A stretch of DNA of 64,000 bases from Polyangiaceae bacterium (GTDB taxonomy: Bacteria > Myxococcota_A > Polyangia > Polyangiales > Polyangiaceae). The position numbers were made by a program, and so were the translations under genes. Positions 34,283 to 42,252 of the stretch are shown one piece after another; position 1 is the first letter of the stretch; each line of letters starts with the position of its first letter. The notes beneath the pieces are model-generated. The model did no database searches, had not been told where the DNA came from, and saw only the letters and a program-made list of their open reading frames with translations. The DNA lies in NCBI GenBank assembly GCA_016712345.1, contig JADJRH010000011.1, positions 1,984,001 through 2,048,000 on the forward strand, read 5' to 3'.

Positions 34283-36094
34283 ATGAACGTCCCTCAATCG
34301 CCCCGCCCGCGCGGCAATCCGCCGAATTCGCCCCATCGCAAAGAAGGGGCGCGCAGGCGCTCGCGGTCGTCGAAAGGGTGGTCGAGCTTGTCGACGGGGC
34401 TGGCAACGGCCGTGGGTTTCGGCGCGGCAACGGCCGTGGCGGCAATGCTTCTTTGGTCGGGTGGTTGCGGCGGCGAGCCACCGCCCGGCGCTTCGACAGA
34501 CAAGCCGGCGCGCGTGAGCTATTTGCCGCCGCCGGGCGCAACGTCGGCGGTTGCCGCGCCTTCGGGTGCGCCCACCGTTGCCGAGGTGGCCGATGCCGGA
34601 GCGGGCGACGCTGAAGCTGCGCCCGATCCCGACAAACCGTACACCGGGCCGCTGCTCGGAGCGCTCGCAATTCAAACGCCTGTGTACCCTGCGATGAAGC
34701 TCACCAAAGAGCGGCTTGGGTACATTCGATTGGGCGGCAAAGTACCGGTGGATCCCAAGCCTTTGAAGGCCGAAAACTGCCCTTCCAATTGGTACCGATT
34801 GCTCGACGGCGGTTACGTATGCGCCAAATACGCGACGCTCGACATGTCGAACGCGGCGCTGAAAATGGGCATCACGTCGCCCAATCTAGAAGAAATTCTA
34901 CCGTACAAATACGCGTACAACACCGCGCACGGCACCCCGCTTTACAAGAGCGTCCCTTCCAAAGAGGACATGTACAAATACGAGCCGTATTTGGAGGCCG
35001 CCAAAAAAGCTAAGAAAAAGGCTGAAAAAGAAGCTCAAAAAGAGGCGCCGGCCGACGATCCCGATGCCGGCGCTCCCGCGACCGCATCGTCGGTGTACGA
35101 CGAGCTGGACGGCGGCGCGCCCCCGTTGCCTTCGGCCAATTTGCTCGATGCGGGGCCCGCGGACGAAGAGCCCGCAAAGCCCTGGTGGCAACAAAACGAG
35201 CCTGGAAAACCCTTAAACGTGAAGCTCTCGGACTTGGAGTCCGATGCCGACGGCACCGTTGCCAAGCGCATGGTGAAGGGGTTTTTCGTAGCGGTCGACA
35301 AGACGTTCGGGTGGAACAACCGCGCCTGGTACAAAACAACGGCCGGTCTGGTGGCTCCGTCGGACCGGATGTACATCGTCAAACCGCCTTCATCCAAAGG
35401 CATTGATGTGCCCGACGGCGTGAAACAGGTCGGCTTTATCACCGCTGCCAAAGCCGCAAAGTACACATGGGATCCTGAAAAAAAGAAGATCACGGTGAGC
35501 GGAAGCGTGGCGCGTTTCTCGGCGTTTGGGCTCACCGGGCAAACGATTTCAAAAGAAACAATTGTGTACCGCCAGACCACCGAAGGCTGGTGGATGAAAG
35601 CGATCGACGGCACGTACGCCGAGCCTTCTCCCGCGCCCAGCGAAGTGAAACCCGGTGAAAAGTGGATCGACGTGAACCTGTCGCGAAAAACGCTTCTCGC
35701 GATGGAGGGCGACAAGCCTGTGTACGCAGCGCTCATCTCGCCCGGACGCCGCTCCAAAAACAAAAAGAAAGATCATCCCACGGTACAGGGCACATTTCGC
35801 ATTCGCGAAAAACACGTAGCCGTCACGATGGACGGCGACGGCACCGTGGCGGGCGACTTGCCGTACAGCATCGAAGATGTGCCGTACGTGGCTTATTTTG
35901 AAGGCTCGTACGCGCTTCACGCAGCGTTTTGGCATAACAACTTTGGCCGCGAAATGAGCCACGGTTGCGTGAACCTCTCCCCGCTTGACGCGAAGAAAGT
36001 TTTCTTCTGGGCCGAGCCCAAGTTGCCGCGCGGCTGGCACGCTGTATGGGCTTCGGCCGAGAACAAGGGCACCGTGGTCCACATTCACGAGTGA
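34283..36094 (+). CDS. L,D-transpeptidase (YkuD) domain protein, exported
   Basis: 603 aa from the ATG at 34283 (a TTG at 34262 is also open). An Arg-rich n-region and hydrophobic segment end in SGGCGGE, a probable lipobox. Residues about 85-440 are a linker and unassigned domains, including a Lys/Glu-rich stretch. The C-terminal 150 residues are a YkuD catalytic domain: WIDVNLSRKTLLAMEG and the active-site block ALHAAFWHN...EMSHGCVNLSPLDA with the His and Cys. It should cross-link peptidoglycan or attach proteins to it in the periplasm. The TPR gene starts 68 bp later. Confidence 0.9.
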   Translation: MNVPQSPRPRGNPPNSPHRKEGARRRSRSSKGWSSLSTGLATAVGFGAATAVAAMLLWSGGCGGEPPPGASTDKPARVSYLPPPGATSAVAAPSGAPTVAEVADAGAGDAEAAPDPDKPYTGPLLGALAIQTPVYPAMKLTKERLGYIRLGGKVPVDPKPLKAENCPSNWYRLLDGGYVCAKYATLDMSNAALKMGITSPNLEEILPYKYAYNTAHGTPLYKSVPSKEDMYKYEPYLEAAKKAKKKAEKEAQKEAPADDPDAGAPATASSVYDELDGGAPPLPSANLLDAGPADEEPAKPWWQQNEPGKPLNVKLSDLESDADGTVAKRMVKGFFVAVDKTFGWNNRAWYKTTAGLVAPSDRMYIVKPPSSKGIDVPDGVKQVGFITAAKAAKYTWDPEKKKITVSGSVARFSAFGLTGQTISKETIVYRQTTEGWWMKAIDGTYAEPSPAPSEVKPGEKWIDVNLSRKTLLAMEGDKPVYAALISPGRRSKNKKKDHPTVQGTFRIREKHVAVTMDGDGTVAGDLPYSIEDVPYVAYFEGSYALHAAFWHNNFGREMSHGCVNLSPLDAKKVFFWAEPKLPRGWHAVWASAENKGTVVHIHE

Positions 36095-36162
36095 CCCGCG
36101 GCCGGCGCGCTCCGCGCCAGTTCTCGCTTGACGCGCGCCGCCCGTTCGTAAAATTCCACCGC

Positions 36163-37173
36163 ATGGATCAATTTTCGGCGCACCTCGATCGAGGTTGGGA
36201 GCTGGTGCAACGCGGCGACACACGAGGCGCGGAGGCCTCCGCGCGGCGGGCGCTTGAGTTGGATCCGGGTTCGCCCGAAGCCCACAATTTGCTGGGTTTT
36301 GTGGCCGCGCTTGAAGGCGACGGTGAACAGGCGATTGAAAGTTACAAGCAGGCGATCGCTCTCGACGACACGTATTTTGAAGCGATGCTCAACGCGGCCG
36401 AGGTGTTCATTCACCCGATCGGCGATTTTGATCAGGCGCTCCAGATGTGTGATCAGGCACTGGATCTCGCCGAAGTTGACGAAGAGATCATCGACGCGCT
36501 GCTCATCAAGTTCGATGCGCTGCTCGGCAAAGGCGACATGGATGAAGCCGGCAAAGTGGTCACGCGCATCCCCAAAGGCCCGTACGACAACCCCAACCAC
36601 GCGTTTTTAATCGGCCGCGCATATTACGAAATCGGCCAGCCCGACAGGGCCGCGGCGCTGATTGAAGACGCCGCCAAAAAAGACGGCCGCCACGCCGAAG
36701 CGCAATATTACCTCGGCCTCATTCGCGACGAGCGCGGCGATTACCGCGGCGCCACCGAGGCGTTTATTCGCTCGCGCGAGTTGGACATGGAAATGGGCAT
36801 GCCGCCGTGGGCGCCCGGTCGCGACGCCTTTTTGGCCGTTGCGCAGAGTGCTGTAAAAGGCCTCAATCCCGTACTTCGCCGCTACGTTGCCGACGCCGAC
36901 ATCTTTGTAACCGAAGTGCCCGGCATTGAGATCTTGGCCGAAGGTGTTGACCCGCGCGCCCTCGTGCTCCTCGACGGCCTATTTCACCCCGAGCGCGAAG
37001 ACGGCGACATGCGCCTTTGCCAGCGCGTCTTTGTGTACGCAATGAACGTTGTGCGCCTCGCCGGCGACATCGACGCGATTGAGCAGGAGATCGCCCTTGC
37101 CCTTGAGCGCGAGATCAGCGCCACGTTCTTAGAAGCCGAGCAGGCCGAACGCGGCGATCACGAGCTAAACTAA
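36163..37173 (+). CDS. TPR protein with degenerate zincin-like C-terminal domain
   Basis: 336 aa from the ATG at 36163; the longer open frame overlaps the preceding gene. Residues 1 to about 235 are tetratricopeptide repeats (HLDRGWELVQRGDTRGAEAS, AHNLLGFVAALEGDGEQAIE, AEAQYYLGLIRDERGDYRGA). Residues about 240-320 resemble the Zincin_1 metallopeptidase family (VPGIEILAEGVDPRALVLLD, then LCQRVFVYAMNVVRLAG), but where HExxH is expected the sequence is ALEREISATF, with no histidines. It is therefore probably a non-catalytic adaptor. The comparison with Zincin_1 is by eye. Confidence 0.8.
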   Translation: MDQFSAHLDRGWELVQRGDTRGAEASARRALELDPGSPEAHNLLGFVAALEGDGEQAIESYKQAIALDDTYFEAMLNAAEVFIHPIGDFDQALQMCDQALDLAEVDEEIIDALLIKFDALLGKGDMDEAGKVVTRIPKGPYDNPNHAFLIGRAYYEIGQPDRAAALIEDAAKKDGRHAEAQYYLGLIRDERGDYRGATEAFIRSRELDMEMGMPPWAPGRDAFLAVAQSAVKGLNPVLRRYVADADIFVTEVPGIEILAEGVDPRALVLLDGLFHPEREDGDMRLCQRVFVYAMNVVRLAGDIDAIEQEIALALEREISATFLEAEQAERGDHELN

Positions 37174-37248
37174 CTGCGCCATTTGCTGCTCCCCGGATTC
37201 ATTTGCTCCGCTGAACGGGATACCGTGCGCGCGGAGGTAAAAAGAAAC

Positions 37249-37884
37249 ATGAATTTCCAGCTTTGGTGTGGCGCCATCGGCGCGGCGCTCGCGGCCCTTT
37301 TGGCGTCGGGTTGCGGCGGAGGCGCGTGCGGGGACTACTGCTCCGGTGCCGCAAAGTGCTTTGGCGAGATCTCGTGTGAATTGTCAGACCCCGGCGCGTA
37401 CGAAGGTTATTGCAACGACGGCTGCAATGCCGGCCTCGACGCCCTCAACGCTGAAGAGAGCGCGGCCATTCAAAAGTGCCTCGGCTGCGTGGGCAAAGCC
37501 TTTCAAGACTCGTGCGGCGACACCACCGACGCGTTTGCCAAGTGTCAAGTCGAGTGCGGCGACCCCGCATTACAAACAGGCATTCCCAAGTGGGGTGAAG
37601 CCGCCGAAAAAGCCGCCGACGATGTTGAACTTACCTGCACAAACGGCAAACCGGCAGGTGGACTGTCCTGTTCTACAGAAGGTGGTTCCGCCGAAGACGG
37701 CGGTTATTGCATCATTTCCTGCTCCGGCGGCAACACCAGCCTGACAGTCAACTGTACAGAACCCACAACAGGCGATCCAAGCTGCACCTGTGACGGCGGC
37801 AAAAACGACGGAAAGACGTTTGTCGCCACCTGCAACGCCATTTTCGAAGACGACAACCTGATGTGGGACGAGTGCAATTTGTAA
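37249..37884 (+). CDS. Cys-rich lipoprotein, hypothetical
   Basis: 211 aa from the ATG at 37249 with a ggagg ribosome site 11 bp upstream. The signal peptide GAIGAALAALLASGC ends in a lipobox. The mature protein has over twenty cysteines in regular spacing (CGDYCSGAAKCFGEISCE, CNDGCNAG, CLGCVG, CQVECG, CIISCSGG, CTCDGG). Such proteins are typical of myxobacterial outer surfaces. No family was recognised. Confidence 0.75.
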   Translation: MNFQLWCGAIGAALAALLASGCGGGACGDYCSGAAKCFGEISCELSDPGAYEGYCNDGCNAGLDALNAEESAAIQKCLGCVGKAFQDSCGDTTDAFAKCQVECGDPALQTGIPKWGEAAEKAADDVELTCTNGKPAGGLSCSTEGGSAEDGGYCIISCSGGNTSLTVNCTEPTTGDPSCTCDGGKNDGKTFVATCNAIFEDDNLMWDECNL

Positions 37885-38128
37885 TCGACTATACCGCAAC
37901 CCCCGCCACACCCACCTTTCTCGACCGCCCCCCTCCGAACCTACCCATTCCGTTGTGTACTCAGCGTTCCAAGTTGCCCCCACCCGCCGGTCCGCGCGCG
38001 GCCCGGCGCCGCCCCCAAATCGCTCACTCGCCTTCGGCTCGCTCGCTCAGGGGGCGGTTCACGCCCCCATCTGCCCCAAATTATGCGATAGTGGCTCGGT
38101 GCGCTCTATACATCGGACGAATCGGGGC

Positions 38129-39334
38129 ATGCGTGTCAGCTTGATTTTTGTGGCGGCCGCCGCGTTGTTGGCTGCGTGTGACGGCGGTGGATCGGGCAGC
38201 GGTGGCAGCTCCGGCTCCCAAGCCTCCACGGGTGGCACCGGGGGATCGGGTGCAGGCGCCATGGGTGGAATGACCACCACGTCAAGCGGCACGGGTGGAA
38301 TGGCCACCACGTCAAGCGGCACGGGTGGAATGGCCACCACGTCAAGCGGCACGGGTGGAATGGCCACCACGTCAAGCGGCACGGGCGGAATGGCCACCAC
38401 GTCAAGCGGCACGGGTGGAATGGCCACCACGTCAAGCGGTACGGGTGGAATGGCCACCACGTCAAGCGGCACGGGTGGAATGGCCACCACGTCAAGCGGT
38501 ACGGGTGGAATGGCCACCACGTCAAGCGGCACGGGTGGAATGGCCACCACGTCAAGCGGCACGGGTGGAATGGCCACCACGTCAAGCGGCACGGGTGGAA
38601 TGGCCACCACGTCAAGCGGTACGGGTGGAATGGCCACCACGTCAAGCAGCACGGGTGGAATGACCACGTCGAGTTCCGGCGGTGGAAACGCCATGTCGGA
38701 CGGTTTTGATTCGGCCCCCCTCGATCCGTCGTGGATGATCATGAACGGCCCCAATTTCAGCTACTCGCTGTCGGCGAGCGCGCTCCACATTGTGCCCACC
38801 ACAAACACGCTCTGGTGGATGTCCACCAACACCGGACCGTTCGTATACAAAATGGTTTCAGGCGATTTTAAGGTCACCACCGCGGTGCGCGCCCGCAGCA
38901 ACTCCGACCCTTCCAAACCCGTGGGCCCCATCGATTATCAATTCGGCGGCCTCATGGCGCGCGACCCGGCCGGAGGCACCGAAAACTACGTGTTCGTGGT
39001 TGTCGGCGATCGTGGCGCCACCATTGAGATTGAAACCAAATCCACCGACAACAACGCCAGCGAAATTGACAACGTATTCTGGCCTTCGGGCGACGCCCAA
39101 CTTCGAATCTGTCGGGTGGGCTCAACGTTTCATGTGTACACGAGGCCTTTCGCCGGTGGCACATGGGGCATCGCAACCCCCTACGATCCGCCGTTTCAAA
39201 GGCCCGACATGCCGGCCGATTTGCAAGTTGGAGTGATTGCGTACACATGGACAAACACTCCCGACCTGCGCGCGTCGTTTGACCATGTGCTCTTTGACGC
39301 CGTTTCCAGTCAGGCCGACTGCCTCGTTGATTGA
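38129..39334 (+). CDS. Repeat-stalk lipoprotein with concanavalin-like C-terminal domain
   Basis: 401 aa from the ATG at 38129. Lipobox LAAC follows a short signal (SLIFVAAAALLAAC). Residues about 25-185 are a low-complexity stalk made of a ten-residue unit TTSSGTGGMA repeated thirteen times. The last 210 residues (DGFDSAPLDPSWMIMNG, FKVTTAVRARSN, YQFGGLMARDPA, DLQVGVIAYTW) resemble DUF1349/concanavalin-like beta-sandwich carbohydrate-binding domains. It is probably a surface-displayed binding protein whose stalk length can vary. Confidence 0.82.
   Translation: MRVSLIFVAAAALLAACDGGGSGSGGSSGSQASTGGTGGSGAGAMGGMTTTSSGTGGMATTSSGTGGMATTSSGTGGMATTSSGTGGMATTSSGTGGMATTSSGTGGMATTSSGTGGMATTSSGTGGMATTSSGTGGMATTSSGTGGMATTSSGTGGMATTSSGTGGMATTSSSTGGMTTSSSGGGNAMSDGFDSAPLDPSWMIMNGPNFSYSLSASALHIVPTTNTLWWMSTNTGPFVYKMVSGDFKVTTAVRARSNSDPSKPVGPIDYQFGGLMARDPAGGTENYVFVVVGDRGATIEIETKSTDNNASEIDNVFWPSGDAQLRICRVGSTFHVYTRPFAGGTWGIATPYDPPFQRPDMPADLQVGVIAYTWTNTPDLRASFDHVLFDAVSSQADCLVD
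38273..38662 (+). repeat. Thirteen tandem 30-bp units inside the lipoprotein gene
   Basis: Thirteen consecutive 30-bp units (first at 38273, last ending 38662) with only a handful of third-position changes (ggc/ggt, agc in the last unit). Each unit encodes TTSSGTGGMA. Because the unit is a multiple of three, copy-number change preserves the frame and alters only stalk length. Confidence 0.95.
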
Positions 39335-40797
39335 TCCGGCTCCTGTTTCCGGCGCCGCAACCCCTTCAACAAGCCGAGCAGATCGCGTGCGATGGGTCCG
39401 GCAACCAAAAACACCGCACCGATGTACGCAACGGCGCCCACAACAATCTCCAAAACGAGCCGCACCGGCGCGGGGATTTTAAACGCCGCAAGGCCGTATT
39501 GAGCGCCGACAACGGCTGCGACCATGGGTACACAAGCGAGCACCGGCCGAACAATTGCGCCGAGCACCGCGCCCACGCGAATGCCGTCGGGGCGCAGCAA
39601 CCAAAAGCTGAAAAGCACACTTAGTAGAAACGCGGCGCTCACGCCAACAGCCGAATAAACAGCGCCAAATGGCGCCAATAGACGCATGAAAAGCAGCACT
39701 GTGACTGCCAGCAGGAAGTCGATCACCACAAAGCCTTCTGTGCGACCCACCACCTGAAGGAAGGCGCCCGAAAGATTGCTGAGCGAACGCGTGAGGCTGA
39801 TGGAGGTGAGAACCACAAGAAACGGCGCAACGCCTTGATAACTCTCGGGGTAGAATACAGCTACAAGCGTCGGAGCAATCACACCCATCCCCGCCGCCAT
39901 TGGAGCGAGCAGCATCGAAAGCAGCGATGCCGACCGAAGAAATCCGCGAGTGCGAGCGTCGGCCTCGGTGATTCGGGCGAACGTTGGAACAAGCACGTCG
40001 TTGATTTGCTCGCCGAGGGCGGTCGCGGGCAGTTCTGCAAGCCGATAAGCCTGGTTGTATACGCCCACCGTTGCTTCATCAAAACGCCTGCCCATGAAGG
40101 CGTTGTCCCAACTCATCCCCCCGAGTCTGAACACCGACGCAATCGTGAAAGGTACACCAAAGCGCAACAACTTTTTCATTGTGTCGAGCGTCAGACGCGC
40201 GGGTTCCAGGTGATCGCGCCAGTTTGTGACAGCGTAGAGAAAGACAACGCCCGCGATGGATCGAAGAATATTGCCGTATACAATGGCGTTGCCACCATGG
40301 CCCAGATGAGCCAAAATCACGCTCGAAACAGCAAAGATCAGCTCACCGACGGCCACCCGCAGGCCGGCCGTCCGAAACCTCATTTCGCGAACAAGCAGGC
40401 TCCGCGGCACCCACTGAAAGCGCTCAATATAGTGGGCGGCCGCCATCCCCGGGACGTATTGAGCGAGCCCCGGAACATCGAGCCAAGTCGCGGCGCGATG
40501 CCTGAGAGCCACGGTCAAGATCATCGCTGCGAGGCCTGTGGTGAGCACCAAAAGTGAGCCGTGAAATGCAGTGGCCCGCCCTTCTTTGGGCCGCGCCGCA
40601 ACGTATTGCATCACCCCAAACGCCGTTGCCGCGCCCGCGGTGGACACCACCACGTACGCCAGGTTCACCTCACCTTGTACGGCCGGTGCCAGGTAGCGCG
40701 TGAGAACAAACGTCGACGCGATCGTGAGCAAACGCGATCCAAGCGTTGCGCCCGTTGTCCACAGAAACCCGCCTGCTGCTTTTCTCGCGAGCGACAC
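39310..40797 (-). CDS. Polysaccharide/lipid flippase, Wzx (MOP) family
   Basis: 495 aa from the GTG at 40797 (SLARKAAGGFLWTTGATLGS). The open frame reaches 41001, but that start would lie inside the divergent NRPS gene, whereas 40797 gives the usual family N-terminus. There are about twelve to fourteen transmembrane helices; GSRLLTIASTFVLTRYLAP and the conserved YNQAYRLAELP loop are typical of Wzx-type oligosaccharide flippases. In this setting it could export the NRPS/PKS product or belong to a polysaccharide pathway. The 129-bp divergent gap should hold both promoters. Confidence 0.88.
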   Translation of the reverse strand: MSLARKAAGGFLWTTGATLGSRLLTIASTFVLTRYLAPAVQGEVNLAYVVVSTAGAATAFGVMQYVAARPKEGRATAFHGSLLVLTTGLAAMILTVALRHRAATWLDVPGLAQYVPGMAAAHYIERFQWVPRSLLVREMRFRTAGLRVAVGELIFAVSSVILAHLGHGGNAIVYGNILRSIAGVVFLYAVTNWRDHLEPARLTLDTMKKLLRFGVPFTIASVFRLGGMSWDNAFMGRRFDEATVGVYNQAYRLAELPATALGEQINDVLVPTFARITEADARTRGFLRSASLLSMLLAPMAAGMGVIAPTLVAVFYPESYQGVAPFLVVLTSISLTRSLSNLSGAFLQVVGRTEGFVVIDFLLAVTVLLFMRLLAPFGAVYSAVGVSAAFLLSVLFSFWLLRPDGIRVGAVLGAIVRPVLACVPMVAAVVGAQYGLAAFKIPAPVRLVLEIVVGAVAYIGAVFLVAGPIARDLLGLLKGLRRRKQEPDQSTRQSA

Positions 40798-40926
40798 CGA
40801 AGAATCGTGAACCCTACCACAGCCTTCGATTTCGCGCGCCGAAACTTGACTTTCGGCCTCTCGCGCTCTGCCTCCTTGCGGTGGGCGCGCTCGCCCTGTA
40901 CTGTGCGCGGTTGACCTTTCTTCGCC

Positions 40927-42252
40927 ATGAACAACTCCGAGCGCGCCGTATCCGGCAGCCCCAGTGATCGCCCTGTTGCGCCCGACGTTTCGGAGGGACA
41001 CGACGACGATGTATTCGCCTTTCCGGCGTCGTTTGCTCAGCAGCGGCTGTGGTTTTTAGACCAGGTAGATCCGGGCACAGCGGTCTACAACATTCCGCAG
41101 GCGTTTCATCTGACTGGACCGGTGGACATCCCTCAACTCGGCACCTCTCTTCAAGCCGTAGTTGACCGACACGAGTCGCTTCGAACCACGTTTGGTCAAA
41201 AAGACGGCGCGCCGCTTCAGCTTGTTTCGGCCTCAGTGCGGCTTGATCTACCGGTGGTCGATCTCAGGCATCTACCCAAAAGGGAGCGCCTGCCCGAGGC
41301 GCAGCGTTTGGCCGATCAAGAAGCCCGCGAGCCGTTTCACTTGCACAAAGGGCCTTTAATTCGTGCCTCCATCATCGTTCTAGGCGAGGCCGAACACGTC
41401 TTGCTCATGAACGTGCACCACATTGTCTGCGATGGGTGGTCGCTCGCGCTTCTGTTTCAAGAACTGAGCGAGCTTTACCGAGCCGGCGTCGAAAATCGCG
41501 AACCTGCGTTGCCCGACATCCCCATTCAATACCCGGACTACACGCTGTGGCAGCGCGATCACCTTCAGGGTGAAGAACTCGATAAACAACTGGCGTTTTG
41601 GCGCGAACGGCTTGCCGGTGAGCTTGCCGTGCTGGAGTTGCCGAGCGATCGACCGCGGCCGGCGCTCCCTACATTTCAAGGCGGATGGATCCCGTTCAGC
41701 CTTTCGGCGGACGTGGCGCGAACGCTCGGCAGCCTCGCTCGCAGGGAGGGAACAAGCCTTTACATGACGCTTCTCGCGGCATTCAAAGTGCTCTTGCACC
41801 GCATGTCGGGCCAGGCAGAAGTGCTTGTCGGCTCTCCCATCGCCAACCGCGATCGCGCCGAGATTGAGAACGCGATTGGGTTTTACACAAACACCGTTAT
41901 TCACCGAACCAACCTGGCCGACAACCCCACGTTTCGAGCGCTGGTGGCGCGGGTAAAAGAAAACGCACTGGGTGTGTACGCAAACCAGGATGTGCCGCTC
42001 GACAGGGTGGTCGATGCGGTGCATCCCCAACGCGCGGTTTCACACAATCCGCTGTTTCAAGCGATGTTTGGATTTCAAAAAGCCCCCGATGAAGCGTTCG
42101 CGCTTCCCGGTGTCGCCGTGAAAGCGCTGGTTGTACACAGCGGCACATCCAAGTTCGATCTGCTTCTCGAAATGCAAGAGGTGGCCAACGGCCTCAATGT
42201 TTCCTTGAATACAGTGAAGACCTTTTCGAGCGCGACTCGGCCGAACGGCTGA
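40927..42252 (+). CDS. NRPS, condensation domain portion (frameshifted from next frame)
   Basis: 441 aa as read. Residues about 30-430 are an amino-acid condensation domain: FPASFAQQRLWFLDQ, catalytic LMNVHHIVCDGWSLA, FPTNTV-like IGFYTNTVIHRTNL and VSHNPLFQAMFGFQ. After codon GTT at 42199 the phase is lost and the frame ends 16 codons later. Reading from 42204 in the -1 phase restores homology (LEYSEDLFERDSAERLIGHF). One base appears missing in the tttcctt run at 42200-42206. The two parts should be one C-A-T module. Confidence 0.88.
   Translation: MNNSERAVSGSPSDRPVAPDVSEGHDDDVFAFPASFAQQRLWFLDQVDPGTAVYNIPQAFHLTGPVDIPQLGTSLQAVVDRHESLRTTFGQKDGAPLQLVSASVRLDLPVVDLRHLPKRERLPEAQRLADQEAREPFHLHKGPLIRASIIVLGEAEHVLLMNVHHIVCDGWSLALLFQELSELYRAGVENREPALPDIPIQYPDYTLWQRDHLQGEELDKQLAFWRERLAGELAVLELPSDRPRPALPTFQGGWIPFSLSADVARTLGSLARREGTSLYMTLLAAFKVLLHRMSGQAEVLVGSPIANRDRAEIENAIGFYTNTVIHRTNLADNPTFRALVARVKENALGVYANQDVPLDRVVDAVHPQRAVSHNPLFQAMFGFQKAPDEAFALPGVAVKALVVHSGTSKFDLLLEMQEVANGLNVSLNTVKTFSSATRPNG

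Noticed and set aside
33774..34670. 298-aa open frame on the - strand across two genes
   Set aside because: Arg/Pro/Ala-rich shadow of the divergent genes at 32537-34195 and 34283-36094, with no motif or ribosome site.
38136..38754. Long open frames on both strands across the 30-bp repeats
   Set aside because: Any tandem repeat with a length divisible by three and no stop stays open in all such frames. Only the + frame has a lipoprotein signal and a folded C-terminal domain.
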